This document shows, piece by piece, positions 1 to 8,243 of a stretch of DNA of 64,000 bases. Source of the DNA: Microbacterium sp. W4I4 (GTDB taxonomy: Bacteria; Actinomycetota; Actinomycetes; Actinomycetales; Microbacteriaceae). The notes beneath the pieces were generated by a model. It ran no database searches. It was not told where the DNA came from and saw only the letters and a list, made by a program, of their open reading frames with translations. The stretch spans positions 1,798,001 through 1,862,000 of the forward strand of contig NZ_JAUSXT010000001.1 in NCBI RefSeq assembly GCF_030816235.1. The letters run 5' to 3'. Positions within the stretch are counted from its first letter, which is position 1; every line of letters starts with the position of its first letter. Made by a program: the position numbers and the translations under genes.

Positions 1-95
1 TGCGGCTAGGTGCTGAGTGATACCTTCTGGCGTGAAAAACGCGCCGCGCCCCTTTCGCAATGACGGCGTGTCGGCGCGGCTCATCGTATTCGGGA

Positions 96-659
96 TCACA
101 TCTCCAGACTATGCCGCAACCCTCCGACACCGGAGAACATCGAGACGATGTTGCCAGAGCAAGATCCGGGTTTGCTACGTTGTGCTGCATCGACCAGCAC
201 CTCCCACCGGTCGGGTGGCATTCGATGCTGCATGTCCTTCAAAGCCAGTTGGACAGTCGTTGCGGGGATGCCTTCGTAGCGGGTGAGGTCCGTGTCGGGC
301 ACATCAGGTCGGTGCTCCAGGTCCATCCACTCTGGCAGAGCACGCCGCACCCGACGTCGCGTACCGACGCGCACTTTTGGCGGGTTGAACTGCCCGAGCC
401 CGAACAGATGCAGCACGGACTCACGATGCAGGAACGCCCCGGCACCGGCGAGAGCGACAGCGATCGTCGGCTCAGTCAACGGCGTCGTCGGCACGTCACG
501 ATGCGCGTAGACACCTTGCCCGTACCCCCGGAGTGCGCCGCGGGCTGCGAGCTTGCGTACCTCGACCGCGGGAACGCCCGCATCCTCTGCCTCAGCGATG
601 GTCACCACACCGTTGCGGGATGCGGCGATCTCCCACAGGTCCTGTCGATAGCTCGCCAT
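96..659 (-). CDS. AbiEi-like type IV antitoxin / transcriptional regulator
   Basis: A 187-residue protein with the usual plan of AbiEi-family antitoxins. An N-terminal winged-helix region (about 5-50: WEIAASRNGVVTIAEAEDAG, then GVYAHRD) is followed by the central AbiEi domain (ALAGAGAFLHRESVLHLFGLG). No AbiEii nucleotidyltransferase toxin is adjacent, as is common for solitary actinobacterial homologues. AGGAGG lies 4 bases upstream of the ATG; a GTG three bases earlier is the alternative start. The last 25 or so residues (SGNIVSMFSGVGG) do not look like the family, so the C-terminus may have been altered. A perfect inverted repeat lies just upstream, suggesting autoregulation. Family assignment is fairly safe; the function in defence or plasmid maintenance is inferred. 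Confidence 0.7.
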   Translation of the reverse strand: MASYRQDLWEIAASRNGVVTIAEAEDAGVPAVEVRKLAARGALRGYGQGVYAHRDVPTTPLTEPTIAVALAGAGAFLHRESVLHLFGLGQFNPPKVRVGTRRRVRRALPEWMDLEHRPDVPDTDLTRYEGIPATTVQLALKDMQHRMPPDRWEVLVDAAQRSKPGSCSGNIVSMFSGVGGLRHSLEM

Positions 660-670
660 CACGCCTCCTC

Positions 671-704
671 GTCAATACCGTACCAAAAACGGTACTCTAT
701 TGAC
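671..704. promoter_or_regulatory. Nested inverted repeats, putative AbiEi operator
   Basis: Between the divergent AbiEi-like gene and the toxin pair there are two nested perfect inverted repeats. TACCGT and ACGGTA are separated by 7 bases (676-694), and GTCAATA and TATTGAC flank them (671-677 and 698-704). AbiEi proteins are known to bind inverted repeats in their own promoters. The position 12 bases from the start codon fits negative autoregulation. Confidence 0.5.
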
Positions 705-785
705 AGCCTCGTGACCTGACGGAACAGCTCAGACGACCCAGGTGGTGCGAGTTCGCCGTTGGTAGGCTCGCCTCAAGGAGTCGAG

Positions 786-1037
786 ATGTCACAGCAACTC
801 TCGCCATGGCGAGTGAATGATGCGGTGCTTTACGACGCCTTGCGCGATGAGCTCCGTTCAGCCATCGCCAGTGTGATGGCCACTGCCGATGGCTCCGGCG
901 ACGAGGTCGTCGCCGTGGTGCGGCAGTCACGGTCCGAGATGTACGGCACGGACGGGTTCGACCGCGACGGGATCGCTTCGCGTCTCGAAGCTGTGCGAGC
1001 ATCCACTCGAACGGCACCGGAGCGGTCGCGTGGCTGA
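786..1037 (+). CDS. Small partner protein of zeta-like toxin (putative antitoxin)
   Basis: An 83-residue acidic protein starting at an ATG with AAGGAG six bases upstream. Its stop overlaps the GTG start of the zeta-like gene by 8 bases, so translation of the two is probably coupled. Size, gene order and overlap match epsilon-zeta type toxin-antitoxin operons, in which the first gene encodes a small helical antitoxin. I see no sequence motif that proves antitoxin function; the call rests on context. The helical N-terminal part (NDAVLYDALRDELRSAIASV) would be compatible with a helical-bundle antitoxin. Confidence 0.55.
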   Translation: MSQQLSPWRVNDAVLYDALRDELRSAIASVMATADGSGDEVVAVVRQSRSEMYGTDGFDRDGIASRLEAVRASTRTAPERSRG

Positions 1038-2028
1038 CGATGAATCGGTGGATGCCAGACGGGTGCAGGATGTCATCCTGCGCTCGTTGTTCGATGGTGC
1101 CCGTCCGAGCGAGACCCCGACGTTCGTGCTTCTGGCGGGTGCGCCGTCCACCGGCACGGGACGTGTGATCGGGCGGCTGCGTCGCGAGCATGACGGGGAT
1201 CTCGTCCCGGTCTCGATCGAGGATCTGCAGGCCTTCCACCCGAGGTACTTGGACACGCAGTTCCGGCAGTCTCCTTCGGGTCGGAAGGAGTTGTCGCAGG
1301 TCGCGGCGTCGTGGCTGCAGGCCAGCATCAGCCATGCGCGCGCGAACGGGTACTCGTTGCTTCTTGAGGGCGAGTTCCGGACTCCGGGAACGGCGCTGGG
1401 CGTGGCGCTACGGTTTGCTGATGCCGGCTATGACGTGCGCGTCGTCACGGTCGCTGCGCGCGAGGATCAAAGCCTGCTCGCGGCGACGTCGCGTGGTCTA
1501 CGCCGCTTGCAGCAAAGGCAGCCGGCGGAGTTCGTCACCCCTGCGGAGAATGAGCAGAGTATGCGGGACGTGAGCGCTCTGATCGTGGCTGCCGCGGACA
1601 GTCCGTTAGTCGGGCGGGTGTCCGTGCTCGATCAGCAGGGTGTGAGCGTTTTCGATGCCGAACGGTCAGAGTCTGGGATGCTGAGCGGAGCATCCGTCGC
1701 GCTGAGCACTTCACGGTCAACTGCGATGAGCGCTCTCGAGGCGACGCAGTGGTTGAGCGAGCTTCGCCACATGACGGAATACGCACGGTCCCTGCGAACC
1801 GTCCCCACCCCCGCGCTTGACTCCCTGGTCGCGCTGCATCAGATGGCGATCCGTCGCGTCGTGCCCGAACTGCCCGTGCCGCCGGGTTCGGAGGTTGTGA
1901 GGATCCAGCAGCAGAAGTTGGCAACAGATCTCGCGGCGCTCAGAGGCATGCAGGTGCACCCAGAGGTCGTCGATGTCGCCGCTCCTACGGTCACTCCCGT
2001 GGAGTCGGGGCCTTCGATCTCCCGGTGA
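1030..2028 (+). CDS. Zeta-toxin-like protein with degenerate P-loop
   Basis: A 332-residue zeta/PezT-family protein. Zeta toxins are P-loop kinases that phosphorylate UDP-activated amino sugars. Recognisable blocks are the strand-loop FVLLAGAPSTGTGR, the HPRY block after IEDLQAF (family: D-x-x-R/HP-Y), and EGEFRTPGT, matching the family EGT-x-R-x-P motif. The Walker A position reads GAPSTGTG, without the conserved lysine of GxPGSGKT, so ATP binding may be weak or lost. The GTG start overlaps the preceding small gene; the longer upstream reading frame is a shadow of that gene. The C-terminal third (VPELPVPPGSEVVRIQQQKL) is outside the kinase core. The 3' half recurs as a fragment at 27.5 kb. 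Confidence 0.65.
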   Translation: MADDESVDARRVQDVILRSLFDGARPSETPTFVLLAGAPSTGTGRVIGRLRREHDGDLVPVSIEDLQAFHPRYLDTQFRQSPSGRKELSQVAASWLQASISHARANGYSLLLEGEFRTPGTALGVALRFADAGYDVRVVTVAAREDQSLLAATSRGLRRLQQRQPAEFVTPAENEQSMRDVSALIVAAADSPLVGRVSVLDQQGVSVFDAERSESGMLSGASVALSTSRSTAMSALEATQWLSELRHMTEYARSLRTVPTPALDSLVALHQMAIRRVVPELPVPPGSEVVRIQQQKLATDLAALRGMQVHPEVVDVAAPTVTPVESGPSISR

Positions 2029-2198
2029 GTCGACCGCGCATTCTGGCGCCGTCCGGATAGCTGCCGAGTTGTAGTGGGCGGTGGGCTGGGTAGTGCCGCG
2101 TCGTGGAATACCGGACTGAGCGCCAGCGAGGGAGGATATGCCGCGAAAGCGCGGAACGGACCAGCACGCCGTCCACTATCCTCTCGCAGCCGGCGGTG
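1489..2198 (+). repeat. Direct repeat, copy 1 (3' zeta gene plus downstream leader)
   Basis: Nearly identical to 27519-28200 in the same orientation. It covers the last 180 or so codons of the zeta-like gene, about 110 bases of spacer and the first 20 codons of a truncated downstream gene. Copy 2 lacks 24 bases present here (between two TCGAT words near 1630-1660) and carries scattered substitutions, so the duplication is not recent. The limits were set by eye from where the match ends. Confidence 0.85.
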
Positions 2199-2215
2199 GC
2201 GACCGTTCACTCTGA
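2138..2215 (+). pseudogene. 5' remnant of a gene downstream of zeta (copy 1)
   Basis: GGGAGG precedes an ATG that opens a frame starting MPRKRGTDQHAVHYPLAAGG, which stops after 25 codons. The same 20-residue start with the same ribosome binding site occurs at 28140 and then runs into unrelated sequence. Both copies diverge right after codon 20, so this is the preserved start of a gene that originally followed zeta and was cut off. The original product is not recognised. Confidence 0.45.
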
Positions 2216-2271
2216 AGACAAGACGACCGGGCTCCATCCTCCTGCCGGTGAGCCGTGCTGCGGGTTCGGGC

Positions 2272-2859
2272 TCACAGCAGAATCTCCAAGGCGTCCTGGA
2301 TCGAGGGGCGCGCCTTCGGGAAGCTCTTGGCCATCGTCAGCAGTGCAGCGGGACTGTTGCCGCGTCCCCGCAGCCATTGTTTGAGCGCGCTGATCGCGAG
2401 GTCGCTCCCCCAGGTGTGCCGTAGCCGGAAGAGATCGATCAGGGTCCGCTCGGTCGAGTACAGCCCGATCGTCAGCCCACCCGGCAGCGCGTATTCCTCG
2501 CGGCCGATTTCGAAGGTGTCGGCGTCGAAGCGGTGCCAGGCGATGGGAGCGTGATGGACAGTGAGTGGTTGCGTCCCGCGCGGGATAGCGATGTCGCTGC
2601 GTGTGGGGATCTCGTCGGTGAGTTCGTGCAACGACAGCGCGGTGAGCAGGCAGAGTGTCGCGTCGGGTTTCTTCGCAGCGATCGCGGTCCATGCCGCGGT
2701 TGTGTCGTCCGTGAGTCCAGCACGCAGGAACAGTCCGGGCGCGATGCGCTCGAACTCACCGGACTCGATCAACCTCTTCAGGCCATGTCGGGTAAGGCCG
2801 TGGTCGGCCAGGCTGTCATAGCCGAGCAGGTCCGGCAAGGTTGCGGCGTCGACCCTCAC
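2272..2859 (-). CDS. AbiEi-like type IV antitoxin (second copy)
   Basis: A 195-residue protein of the AbiEi family. It has an N-terminal winged helix (LADHGLTRHGLKRLIESGEFERIAPGLF) and the AbiEi core (ATLCLLTALSLHELTDEIPTRSDIAIPRG, then STERTLIDLFRLRHTWGSDLAISAL). It is only distantly similar to the protein at the left edge. I chose the GTG at 2859: the longer frame opens with a TTG (2889) lying inside the upstream palindrome. No cognate toxin gene follows. It lies between the repeat copy and the nucleoside cluster and may have travelled with the cargo. Confidence 0.7.
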   Translation of the reverse strand: MRVDAATLPDLLGYDSLADHGLTRHGLKRLIESGEFERIAPGLFLRAGLTDDTTAAWTAIAAKKPDATLCLLTALSLHELTDEIPTRSDIAIPRGTQPLTVHHAPIAWHRFDADTFEIGREEYALPGGLTIGLYSTERTLIDLFRLRHTWGSDLAISALKQWLRGRGNSPAALLTMAKSFPKARPSIQDALEILL

Positions 2860-2872
2860 TCCATTCCAACAG

Positions 2873-2907
2873 AAACCATGACAGGTCAAGCATACCTGTA
2901 ATGGTTT
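2873..2907. promoter_or_regulatory. 35-bp palindrome, putative AbiEi operator
   Basis: The arms AAACCAT-g-ACAGGT and ACCTGT-a-ATGGTTT flank a 7-base centre (CAAGCAT). All 13 paired positions match and only the single spacer base within the arms differs. It sits immediately upstream of the second AbiEi-like gene, where autorepressor sites of this family lie. The length and symmetry suggest binding by a dimer or two dimers. Confidence 0.6.
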
Positions 2908-3032
2908 TTGCTGACCAGTGGTCGAACGGAGTCAGCAACGGGGCCTCGCGTCGCGGCACCGCGCGGTAAGTTCACCCAACTGGATCGGCCTGCTTCGGTT
3001 TCGCGCATTCAGATGACAGAGGCCTTCCCGAT

Positions 3033-3941
3033 TCAATCCCACGTGAGCAGCTCCTCGACCTCGGCGCGATCCCGATACGACGATTGTGCACCCGCGTGCT
3101 GCACAGCGATCGCTGACATCGCCGTCGCGAAGCGGACGGCGTCGGTGAGGCTCGCGCCATTCGCAAGTTCACATGCAGTGGCGCCGACAAACGCGTCGCC
3201 TGCCCCTGTGGTATCGACGGCGCGCACGACATGCGCCGGGATAGAGCGCAGCCCGTCGCTATCAGCAACGAGTGCGCCCGCGACACCAAGGGTGATGATC
3301 ACCGAGCGGGTGCCTGCCTCCCGCAACCCGCGCGCGAGGTCTTCGGGTGCCAATGACTCGTTGCCCAGCACGATTCCCGCCTCATGCTCATTGACGATGA
3401 GTGGATCGCACCAGCGCAAGATGCTGTGCTCCAGCCGCCGCGCCGGCGCCGCATTCAGCACGACCCGAACACCGGTGCGCCCCGCGCGCTCAAGCGCGTA
3501 GGCGACCGTCTCTTCAGGGATCTCCATGCTCGCGACGAGCACCGACGCGTCGCGCCAGGCTTCGGCTGCGGCATCCACGATCGCGGTGCAGACCTCGCGG
3601 TTCTCCCCCGGTGAGACGACGATCGAGTTCTCGCCGTCCGGAGTCAGCAGGATCAGTGCTGTTCCCGTAGGCCCGTCGCCGATGCCGAGAGCAGAGACGT
3701 CCACGCCCGCGTCGGCGAGCGCGTCCCGCAGGAGTCGCCCGTAATCATCATCGCCGACGCGACCGATGAAGGTGGTCTCTGCACCCGCGCGCGCTGCGGC
3801 CGCGGCCTGATTTGCGCCTTTACCCCCGGGGTGCACTCGCAGATCCGAGCCGAGCAGCGTCTCGCCGGCCCCAGGGCGCCGCTCGACTTCGACGACGAGG
3901 TCGGCATTGGCGCTTCCCAGCACGACGACACCGTTCGACAT
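3033..3941 (-). CDS. rbsK: Ribokinase (PfkB family)
   Basis: A 302-residue PfkB carbohydrate kinase that phosphorylates D-ribose at O5, feeding the pentose phosphate pathway. The N-terminal substrate motif (VVVLGSANADLVV), the GGKGANQA signature and the C-terminal catalytic/anion-hole motif DTTGAGDAFVG are intact, and length is normal. I chose the ATG at 3941 (AGAGG 8 bases upstream) because ribokinases begin right at the GSANAD strand. An ATG at 3971 that overlaps the upstream stop is the alternative. It follows a nucleoside hydrolase and GntR regulator, so it most likely takes ribose freed from ribonucleosides. Confidence 0.88.
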   Translation of the reverse strand: MSNGVVVLGSANADLVVEVERRPGAGETLLGSDLRVHPGGKGANQAAAAARAGAETTFIGRVGDDDYGRLLRDALADAGVDVSALGIGDGPTGTALILLTPDGENSIVVSPGENREVCTAIVDAAAEAWRDASVLVASMEIPEETVAYALERAGRTGVRVVLNAAPARRLEHSILRWCDPLIVNEHEAGIVLGNESLAPEDLARGLREAGTRSVIITLGVAGALVADSDGLRSIPAHVVRAVDTTGAGDAFVGATACELANGASLTDAVRFATAMSAIAVQHAGAQSSYRDRAEVEELLTWD

Positions 3942-3967
3942 CTTCCCAACCTCTTCTTCAGCGGTCA

Positions 3968-4951
3968 TCATGCGGCCAATGCTTCGGATTCGTACGCCGC
4001 AATGAGCGCGACGACATCGTCGGCGATTGAATCCTCGATGTCGAGCAGCAAGGTGTGTCGTGCGCCGGGTATGGACGGGTTGCCCGAATAGAGCCCTCGC
4101 AGGTCACAGAGCGTCGCGCCGCGAGACGGGCCGTCCGAGGTGTCGATCACGATGTCGATGACAGGGGCGCTATTGATTCTGAGCGTACCCGCCGCTGCCG
4201 CCACGGCGATCGTGTCGTGCATCGTTGCGGTCCATGTGCCGAACGTCTGCGCGCAGAAGTCGCCGTAGAATCCGAGAATCTGCGACATGTACTGGGCTGC
4301 CGGTCCGCCCGCGGCCAGCGTGGCCCGGCGTTCGGGTGTGATGAGAACTTTCATCGTGACGTCCAGGCCCGCCATCGTGATGGGCCACGCCGCAGCGAAT
4401 ACCGCCGCAGCGGCTTCTGGATCATGCCAGATGTTCGCCTCAGCGACAGGTGACACGTTACCCGGCGACATTGCAGTGCCGCCCATGATCGACACCCCGG
4501 CAATTAGCGACGGAAGCTCGGGTTCAATCACCAATGCCGCAGCGAGATTCGTCAGTGGACCCACGGCGGCGATCCACACCTCACCGGGATGCGCGCGTGC
4601 GGTCTCGACGATCTGCTGCGCCGCAGAAATGGAGGCGGCGGGCCCGACCGGAGTTTCATCGTACGCGTTGCCCTGGCCATCGTCACCGTGTACGAAGTAG
4701 GCGTACTCCTGCTCTTCGCCGAGAATCGGGCGCGCAGCGCCCTGCGCCACAGGGATGTGCCCGGCCCCGACCATTTCGAGGGTGTGGATCGCATTGCGCG
4801 TTCCCATCGGCACTTCGACGTTTCCCCAGACTGTGCCGACTGCAAGCAGATCGATATCGGGGTGCAGCGCTGCGTACATCAACGCCATCGTGTCATCGAC
4901 ACCGGGGTCGCAGTCCAAAATGATCTTCGTCAAACTCTTGTCTTCTTTCAT
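3968..4951 (-). CDS. Ribonucleoside hydrolase (IunH family), copy 1
   Basis: A 327-residue inosine-uridine-preferring nucleoside hydrolase, splitting nucleosides into base and free pentose. The Ca2+-binding DCDPGVDD motif is at residues 12-19, followed by VGTVWGNV, GPLTNLAAAL, SIMGG and AEANIWHDPEAA; the C-terminal His is in TMHDTIAVAAAAG. The start MKEDKSLTKI at 4951 was chosen because family members begin about ten residues before DCDPG; no strong ribosome binding site is visible. It is closely similar to the hydrolase at 11931-12929, probably a duplication. Between a GntR regulator and ribokinase, the likely product is ribose for that kinase. Confidence 0.88.
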   Translation of the reverse strand: MKEDKSLTKIILDCDPGVDDTMALMYAALHPDIDLLAVGTVWGNVEVPMGTRNAIHTLEMVGAGHIPVAQGAARPILGEEQEYAYFVHGDDGQGNAYDETPVGPAASISAAQQIVETARAHPGEVWIAAVGPLTNLAAALVIEPELPSLIAGVSIMGGTAMSPGNVSPVAEANIWHDPEAAAAVFAAAWPITMAGLDVTMKVLITPERRATLAAGGPAAQYMSQILGFYGDFCAQTFGTWTATMHDTIAVAAAAGTLRINSAPVIDIVIDTSDGPSRGATLCDLRGLYSGNPSIPGARHTLLLDIEDSIADDVVALIAAYESEALAA

Positions 4952-4968
4952 GGGGCGGCGAGCGAAAC

Positions 4969-5715
4969 TCACCGACTGAGCAGCGAGGTGACCCGCAGGC
5001 GATCCGAGCGGATCCACACGTCTGAGTATTCGATGGGGCGACCATCAGCGAGGTAGGTGACCTGCTCGAGGTACTGCACCGGATCGCCTTCGGCGATCTC
5101 GAGCAGCTCCGCAGTCTTCGCCGTCGCACGCTGTGCGCTGAACGAGCGGCGAGCTGTGGCGATCTTGAGCCGGTAAACGCCCTCTATTGTCGCGAACAGT
5201 CGCTCCTTCGTGAAGTCGATGTCGTCGATACCGCGCACATCCGTCGCGCGGACGTAGTTGTGCAGCAGCGCGACCGGCCCGTTGACCGCCACATGACGGC
5301 GATACAGACGAAAGACGCGTCCGTCTGATTCGACATTGAGGAGGGCAGCTACCGGAGAGGGCGGAACGACGAGTCCACTTTCCAACACTTCGGTCGTCGT
5401 CACGATTCCCTGCGATGCGTAGTCCTCGCTTAACGTACTGAGCTTCTGCGCGATTGCGGGCTCGATGGTCGCCGACGTGACGAATGTGCCCTTTCCGCGC
5501 ACCTGTCGCAACAGGCCCTCCTGGATGAGGGTGTGCAGAGCCTTTCGCAACGTGCCTCGACTCACCGCGAGTTCTCGTGCGAGCTCCGGCTCACTGGGCA
5601 GGCGATAGGACGGTGGCCATTCACCCGACGCGATGCGCGTGCGGAAACCATCCGAGATCTGTGCATGGATCGCCAAGGGCAGGTGGCGATCGACGGGTCG
5701 AACGTCAACCATCAT
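4969..5715 (-). CDS. GntR-family regulator, HutC/UTRA type
   Basis: A 248-residue regulator with an N-terminal GntR winged helix (about 10-75: YRLPSEPELARELAVSRGTLRKALHTLIQEG, then VRGKGTFV) and a C-terminal UTRA ligand-binding domain (about 90-245: VFRLYRRHVAVNGPVALLHNYV, ending PIEYSDVWIRSDRLRV). The ATG pair at 5715 follows GAGAAGAG at good spacing; upstream codons in the same frame are not used. It sits inside the minus-strand operon between the MFS gene and nucleoside hydrolase. The likely effector is a phosphosugar or nucleoside. Target sites are unknown. Confidence 0.85.
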   Translation of the reverse strand: MMVDVRPVDRHLPLAIHAQISDGFRTRIASGEWPPSYRLPSEPELARELAVSRGTLRKALHTLIQEGLLRQVRGKGTFVTSATIEPAIAQKLSTLSEDYASQGIVTTTEVLESGLVVPPSPVAALLNVESDGRVFRLYRRHVAVNGPVALLHNYVRATDVRGIDDIDFTKERLFATIEGVYRLKIATARRSFSAQRATAKTAELLEIAEGDPVQYLEQVTYLADGRPIEYSDVWIRSDRLRVTSLLSR

Positions 5716-5838
5716 TCGTCTCTTCTCATGCAGGTCGGCTTTATCACGGAGGCAATTCGAGCGTATGCCACGGCGGGAGACCGGCACCGAGGCGCCGCGC
5801 TCCCGCCATGACTATCAGTCGTCGTCGGCGCGTACGGG

Positions 5839-7239
5839 TTATACCTTCTCCCCTGCCGGCGGTCGGATGAACAGACTCGCGATAAGCGCAAGCGCGGCCA
5901 GTCCGCACGAGATCACGAGACCAGTGATGAACCCCTCACGGGTACTCTGAGCGACATAGGGTGCGACGACGGCGATACCGAGGCTCGCTCCGATGCCGAA
6001 CGCAGCGCCGTTCAGGCCGGGCAGGATGCCCGGTTCCGCCTTGGGGGAGAGGAGCACGCCGAGACCATTCACGGTGGTCAGCGCAAGCCCGTTGTAGGCG
6101 ATTCCGAACAGCACGACGGCCACGATGATCGCGCTGAACACCGTCGGGAACACGGCCACGATCGCGATGCCCAGGATGCAGATCGCCAGGCCGATGCGCA
6201 GCATCCGGATCCAGCCGAACTTGCCGGCGAGCCACCCGGAGATAGGCGCGGCAGCCACGCCGATGAGAGCTGGCGGAGTCAGCACGAGTAGCGCCGACAT
6301 ACCGCCGTTCAGACCCAGGCCCACCTCGGTGTTCTGGCTCAAGACCACAAGCGTGAAGTTGATCACCGCGAACACGCCGCACAGGGTCAGCACGGTGGTC
6401 GCGATCATCGGCCAGACCTGGCGCGAACGCAGGTGCTCGACAGCCACCAGCGGATGGGTTGTGCGCTTCTCCAGGAACCAGAAGCCGACGAACGCCGCGA
6501 TCGTGATCGCCGCCCACAGGAGCGTCATCGGATCGAGCCAGCCCTTCGACGACCCTTCCGACACGAAATAAGTGAGCGCGATGAGCACGATGGAGAAGAG
6601 CGCTGCGCCCCACCAGTCCATCTTCCCCGCCGAGCGAGGTGCGCCGTCACGGGGCACGACGAGCCAGATCGCGACGAGACCGATGACGCCGAACACGAGG
6701 ATCACGACGAAGATCGACCGGAATCCGAAGCTGTCGGCAAGCGCGCCGCCCAGGTACGCGTCCAGACCGCCGAGGCCGCCGTTGACTGCGGTCACGACAC
6801 CCATCGCGGTGGCGAACGCCTTACGGGATAAGTTCTCGTTGAGCAGGATGTACGCGAGCGGGAAAGCTGCGGCGGTCGCACCCTGCAGCACGCGACCTGC
6901 AAGCAGCAGGGGCAGGTTCGGCGCGACCAAGCAGATGATCGTTCCGACCATCAGTGTGCTCAGCACGAGGATGAACATGCGCCGTCGCCCGATGAAGTCG
7001 CTCCAACGGGCGAGTACGACACCGCCGACCGCACCTGCGAGGAAGAACAGCGAGATCACCTGCGAGATCGCATCAATGCTCTCGCCGAGGCGGTCCGCCA
7101 TGTCCGGCAGCGCCGGACTGAGCATGCTCGAGTTGAGCTGGTAGGCGAGGACGCCGAGGATCAGTACCGTCACGAGCGCGACGGTGCGCCCTCGCGTCAT
7201 CTGCGGAGGCGCGGCGGCGGTGGTGGCCGATGAGGACAT
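5839..7239 (-). CDS. MFS transporter, probably nucleoside uptake
   Basis: A 466-residue major facilitator protein with at least twelve hydrophobic segments. The cytoplasmic loop 2-3 motif is partly conserved (ARWSDFIGRRRMF), and a hydrophilic central loop (VPRDGAPRSAGKMDWW) is present. AAGGAG lies six bases before the ATG. The family includes many drug and solute carriers, so substrate cannot be told from sequence. Its place after a nucleoside hydrolase, DeoC and a PfkB kinase suggests it imports (deoxy)nucleosides for intracellular hydrolysis, or possibly exports the freed base. Confidence 0.8.
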   Translation of the reverse strand: MSSSATTAAAPPQMTRGRTVALVTVLILGVLAYQLNSSMLSPALPDMADRLGESIDAISQVISLFFLAGAVGGVVLARWSDFIGRRRMFILVLSTLMVGTIICLVAPNLPLLLAGRVLQGATAAAFPLAYILLNENLSRKAFATAMGVVTAVNGGLGGLDAYLGGALADSFGFRSIFVVILVFGVIGLVAIWLVVPRDGAPRSAGKMDWWGAALFSIVLIALTYFVSEGSSKGWLDPMTLLWAAITIAAFVGFWFLEKRTTHPLVAVEHLRSRQVWPMIATTVLTLCGVFAVINFTLVVLSQNTEVGLGLNGGMSALLVLTPPALIGVAAAPISGWLAGKFGWIRMLRIGLAICILGIAIVAVFPTVFSAIIVAVVLFGIAYNGLALTTVNGLGVLLSPKAEPGILPGLNGAAFGIGASLGIAVVAPYVAQSTREGFITGLVISCGLAALALIASLFIRPPAGEKV

Positions 7240-7282
7240 CAGAGAACTCCTTCGTTCATGGGGTAAATGGTGGGATTCGGGT

Positions 7283-8218
7283 TCAGGACAGAGCGTTGAC
7301 CATGGTCTGGAAGAAGAGTTCCTGATCGATCTCCTCGATGACCCGCGCATTGGGCGCGTGTCCAGAGCGGTTCACGGCGTCGACGAGCATGTATCCCTGT
7401 GTGAGCCCCGGATTGGTCTCGACATCGACGAAGTACTCGGTCGCCTTCTTGACGATCGCGGGCTCGACAGCGATCGCTGCAGCGATCGAGTCGGGGTGCG
7501 TACTTCCCTTGACGCCATGCGTCTTCTCGACATACTCGACGCTCGCACGGTTGGCCCGTGTGAAGAACCGCGACTGCGGGGTATCGAGCTCATCGATGAT
7601 CTGAAGCTGCTCGGGACTGAACCGGCCCTGCGTCATCGTGAGATCCCAGGTGACGAGCGTGACGGGGAATCCCGCAGCGAGCACGATCTTCGCAGCCTCA
7701 GGGTCGTGCCAGAAGTTCGCTTCCGCGGCTGCGGTGATGTTGCCGACGGCATTGTTCGTACCGCCCATGATGAACATGTCCTTGACCTTGCCGGCGATCG
7801 ATCGATCAGCCGCCACTGCGCAGGCGAGGTTCGTCAGCGGCGCCTGAGCGATGATGGTGAACTCGCCCGGGTTGTCGTTGATGAGGCGGATAAGCGCCGC
7901 GACGGCGTTCTCGCTCTCTGGGCGCTGCGTTGCCTTGGGGAAACCGGCGCCGCCGAAGCCGTCGACACCATGCACGTAGGACGAGTCATCGAACGGGGCG
8001 ATGAGCGGCAACCGGCATCCCTCATAAACGGGCACCTGCCCGCCGAAGCCTGCAACCTCGATCGTGTACAGCGCGTTCTCGACCATCTGATCGAACCCCA
8101 CGTTGCCATAGTTGATCGTGACGGCCTCGACCTGCGTATTCGGGTGACGCAGGCCGATCATGAGTGCGAACGCGTCGTCCTGCGCGGTGTCGGTGTCGTG
8201 GATCAATCGAAGAGTCAT
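7283..8218 (-). CDS. Nucleoside hydrolase, divergent, in the deoC operon
   Basis: A 311-residue nucleoside hydrolase-fold protein. The metal-binding loop reads DTDTAQDD rather than DTDPGxDD; the aspartates are kept but the Pro-Gly turn is lost. Other family landmarks remain: VTINYGNV, APLTNLACAV, FIMGG and AAEANFWHDPEAA. Near the C-terminal active-site region it has HPDSIAAAIAV. It lies between deoC and the MFS gene, 25 bases from deoC. The partnership with DeoC suggests 2'-deoxyribonucleosides as substrates, which is inference. Confidence 0.82.
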   Translation of the reverse strand: MTLRLIHDTDTAQDDAFALMIGLRHPNTQVEAVTINYGNVGFDQMVENALYTIEVAGFGGQVPVYEGCRLPLIAPFDDSSYVHGVDGFGGAGFPKATQRPESENAVAALIRLINDNPGEFTIIAQAPLTNLACAVAADRSIAGKVKDMFIMGGTNNAVGNITAAAEANFWHDPEAAKIVLAAGFPVTLVTWDLTMTQGRFSPEQLQIIDELDTPQSRFFTRANRASVEYVEKTHGVKGSTHPDSIAAAIAVEPAIVKKATEYFVDVETNPGLTQGYMLVDAVNRSGHAPNARVIEEIDQELFFQTMVNALS

Positions 8219-8243
8219 GGGATGTGCCTTTCGGGAAGTGCGG

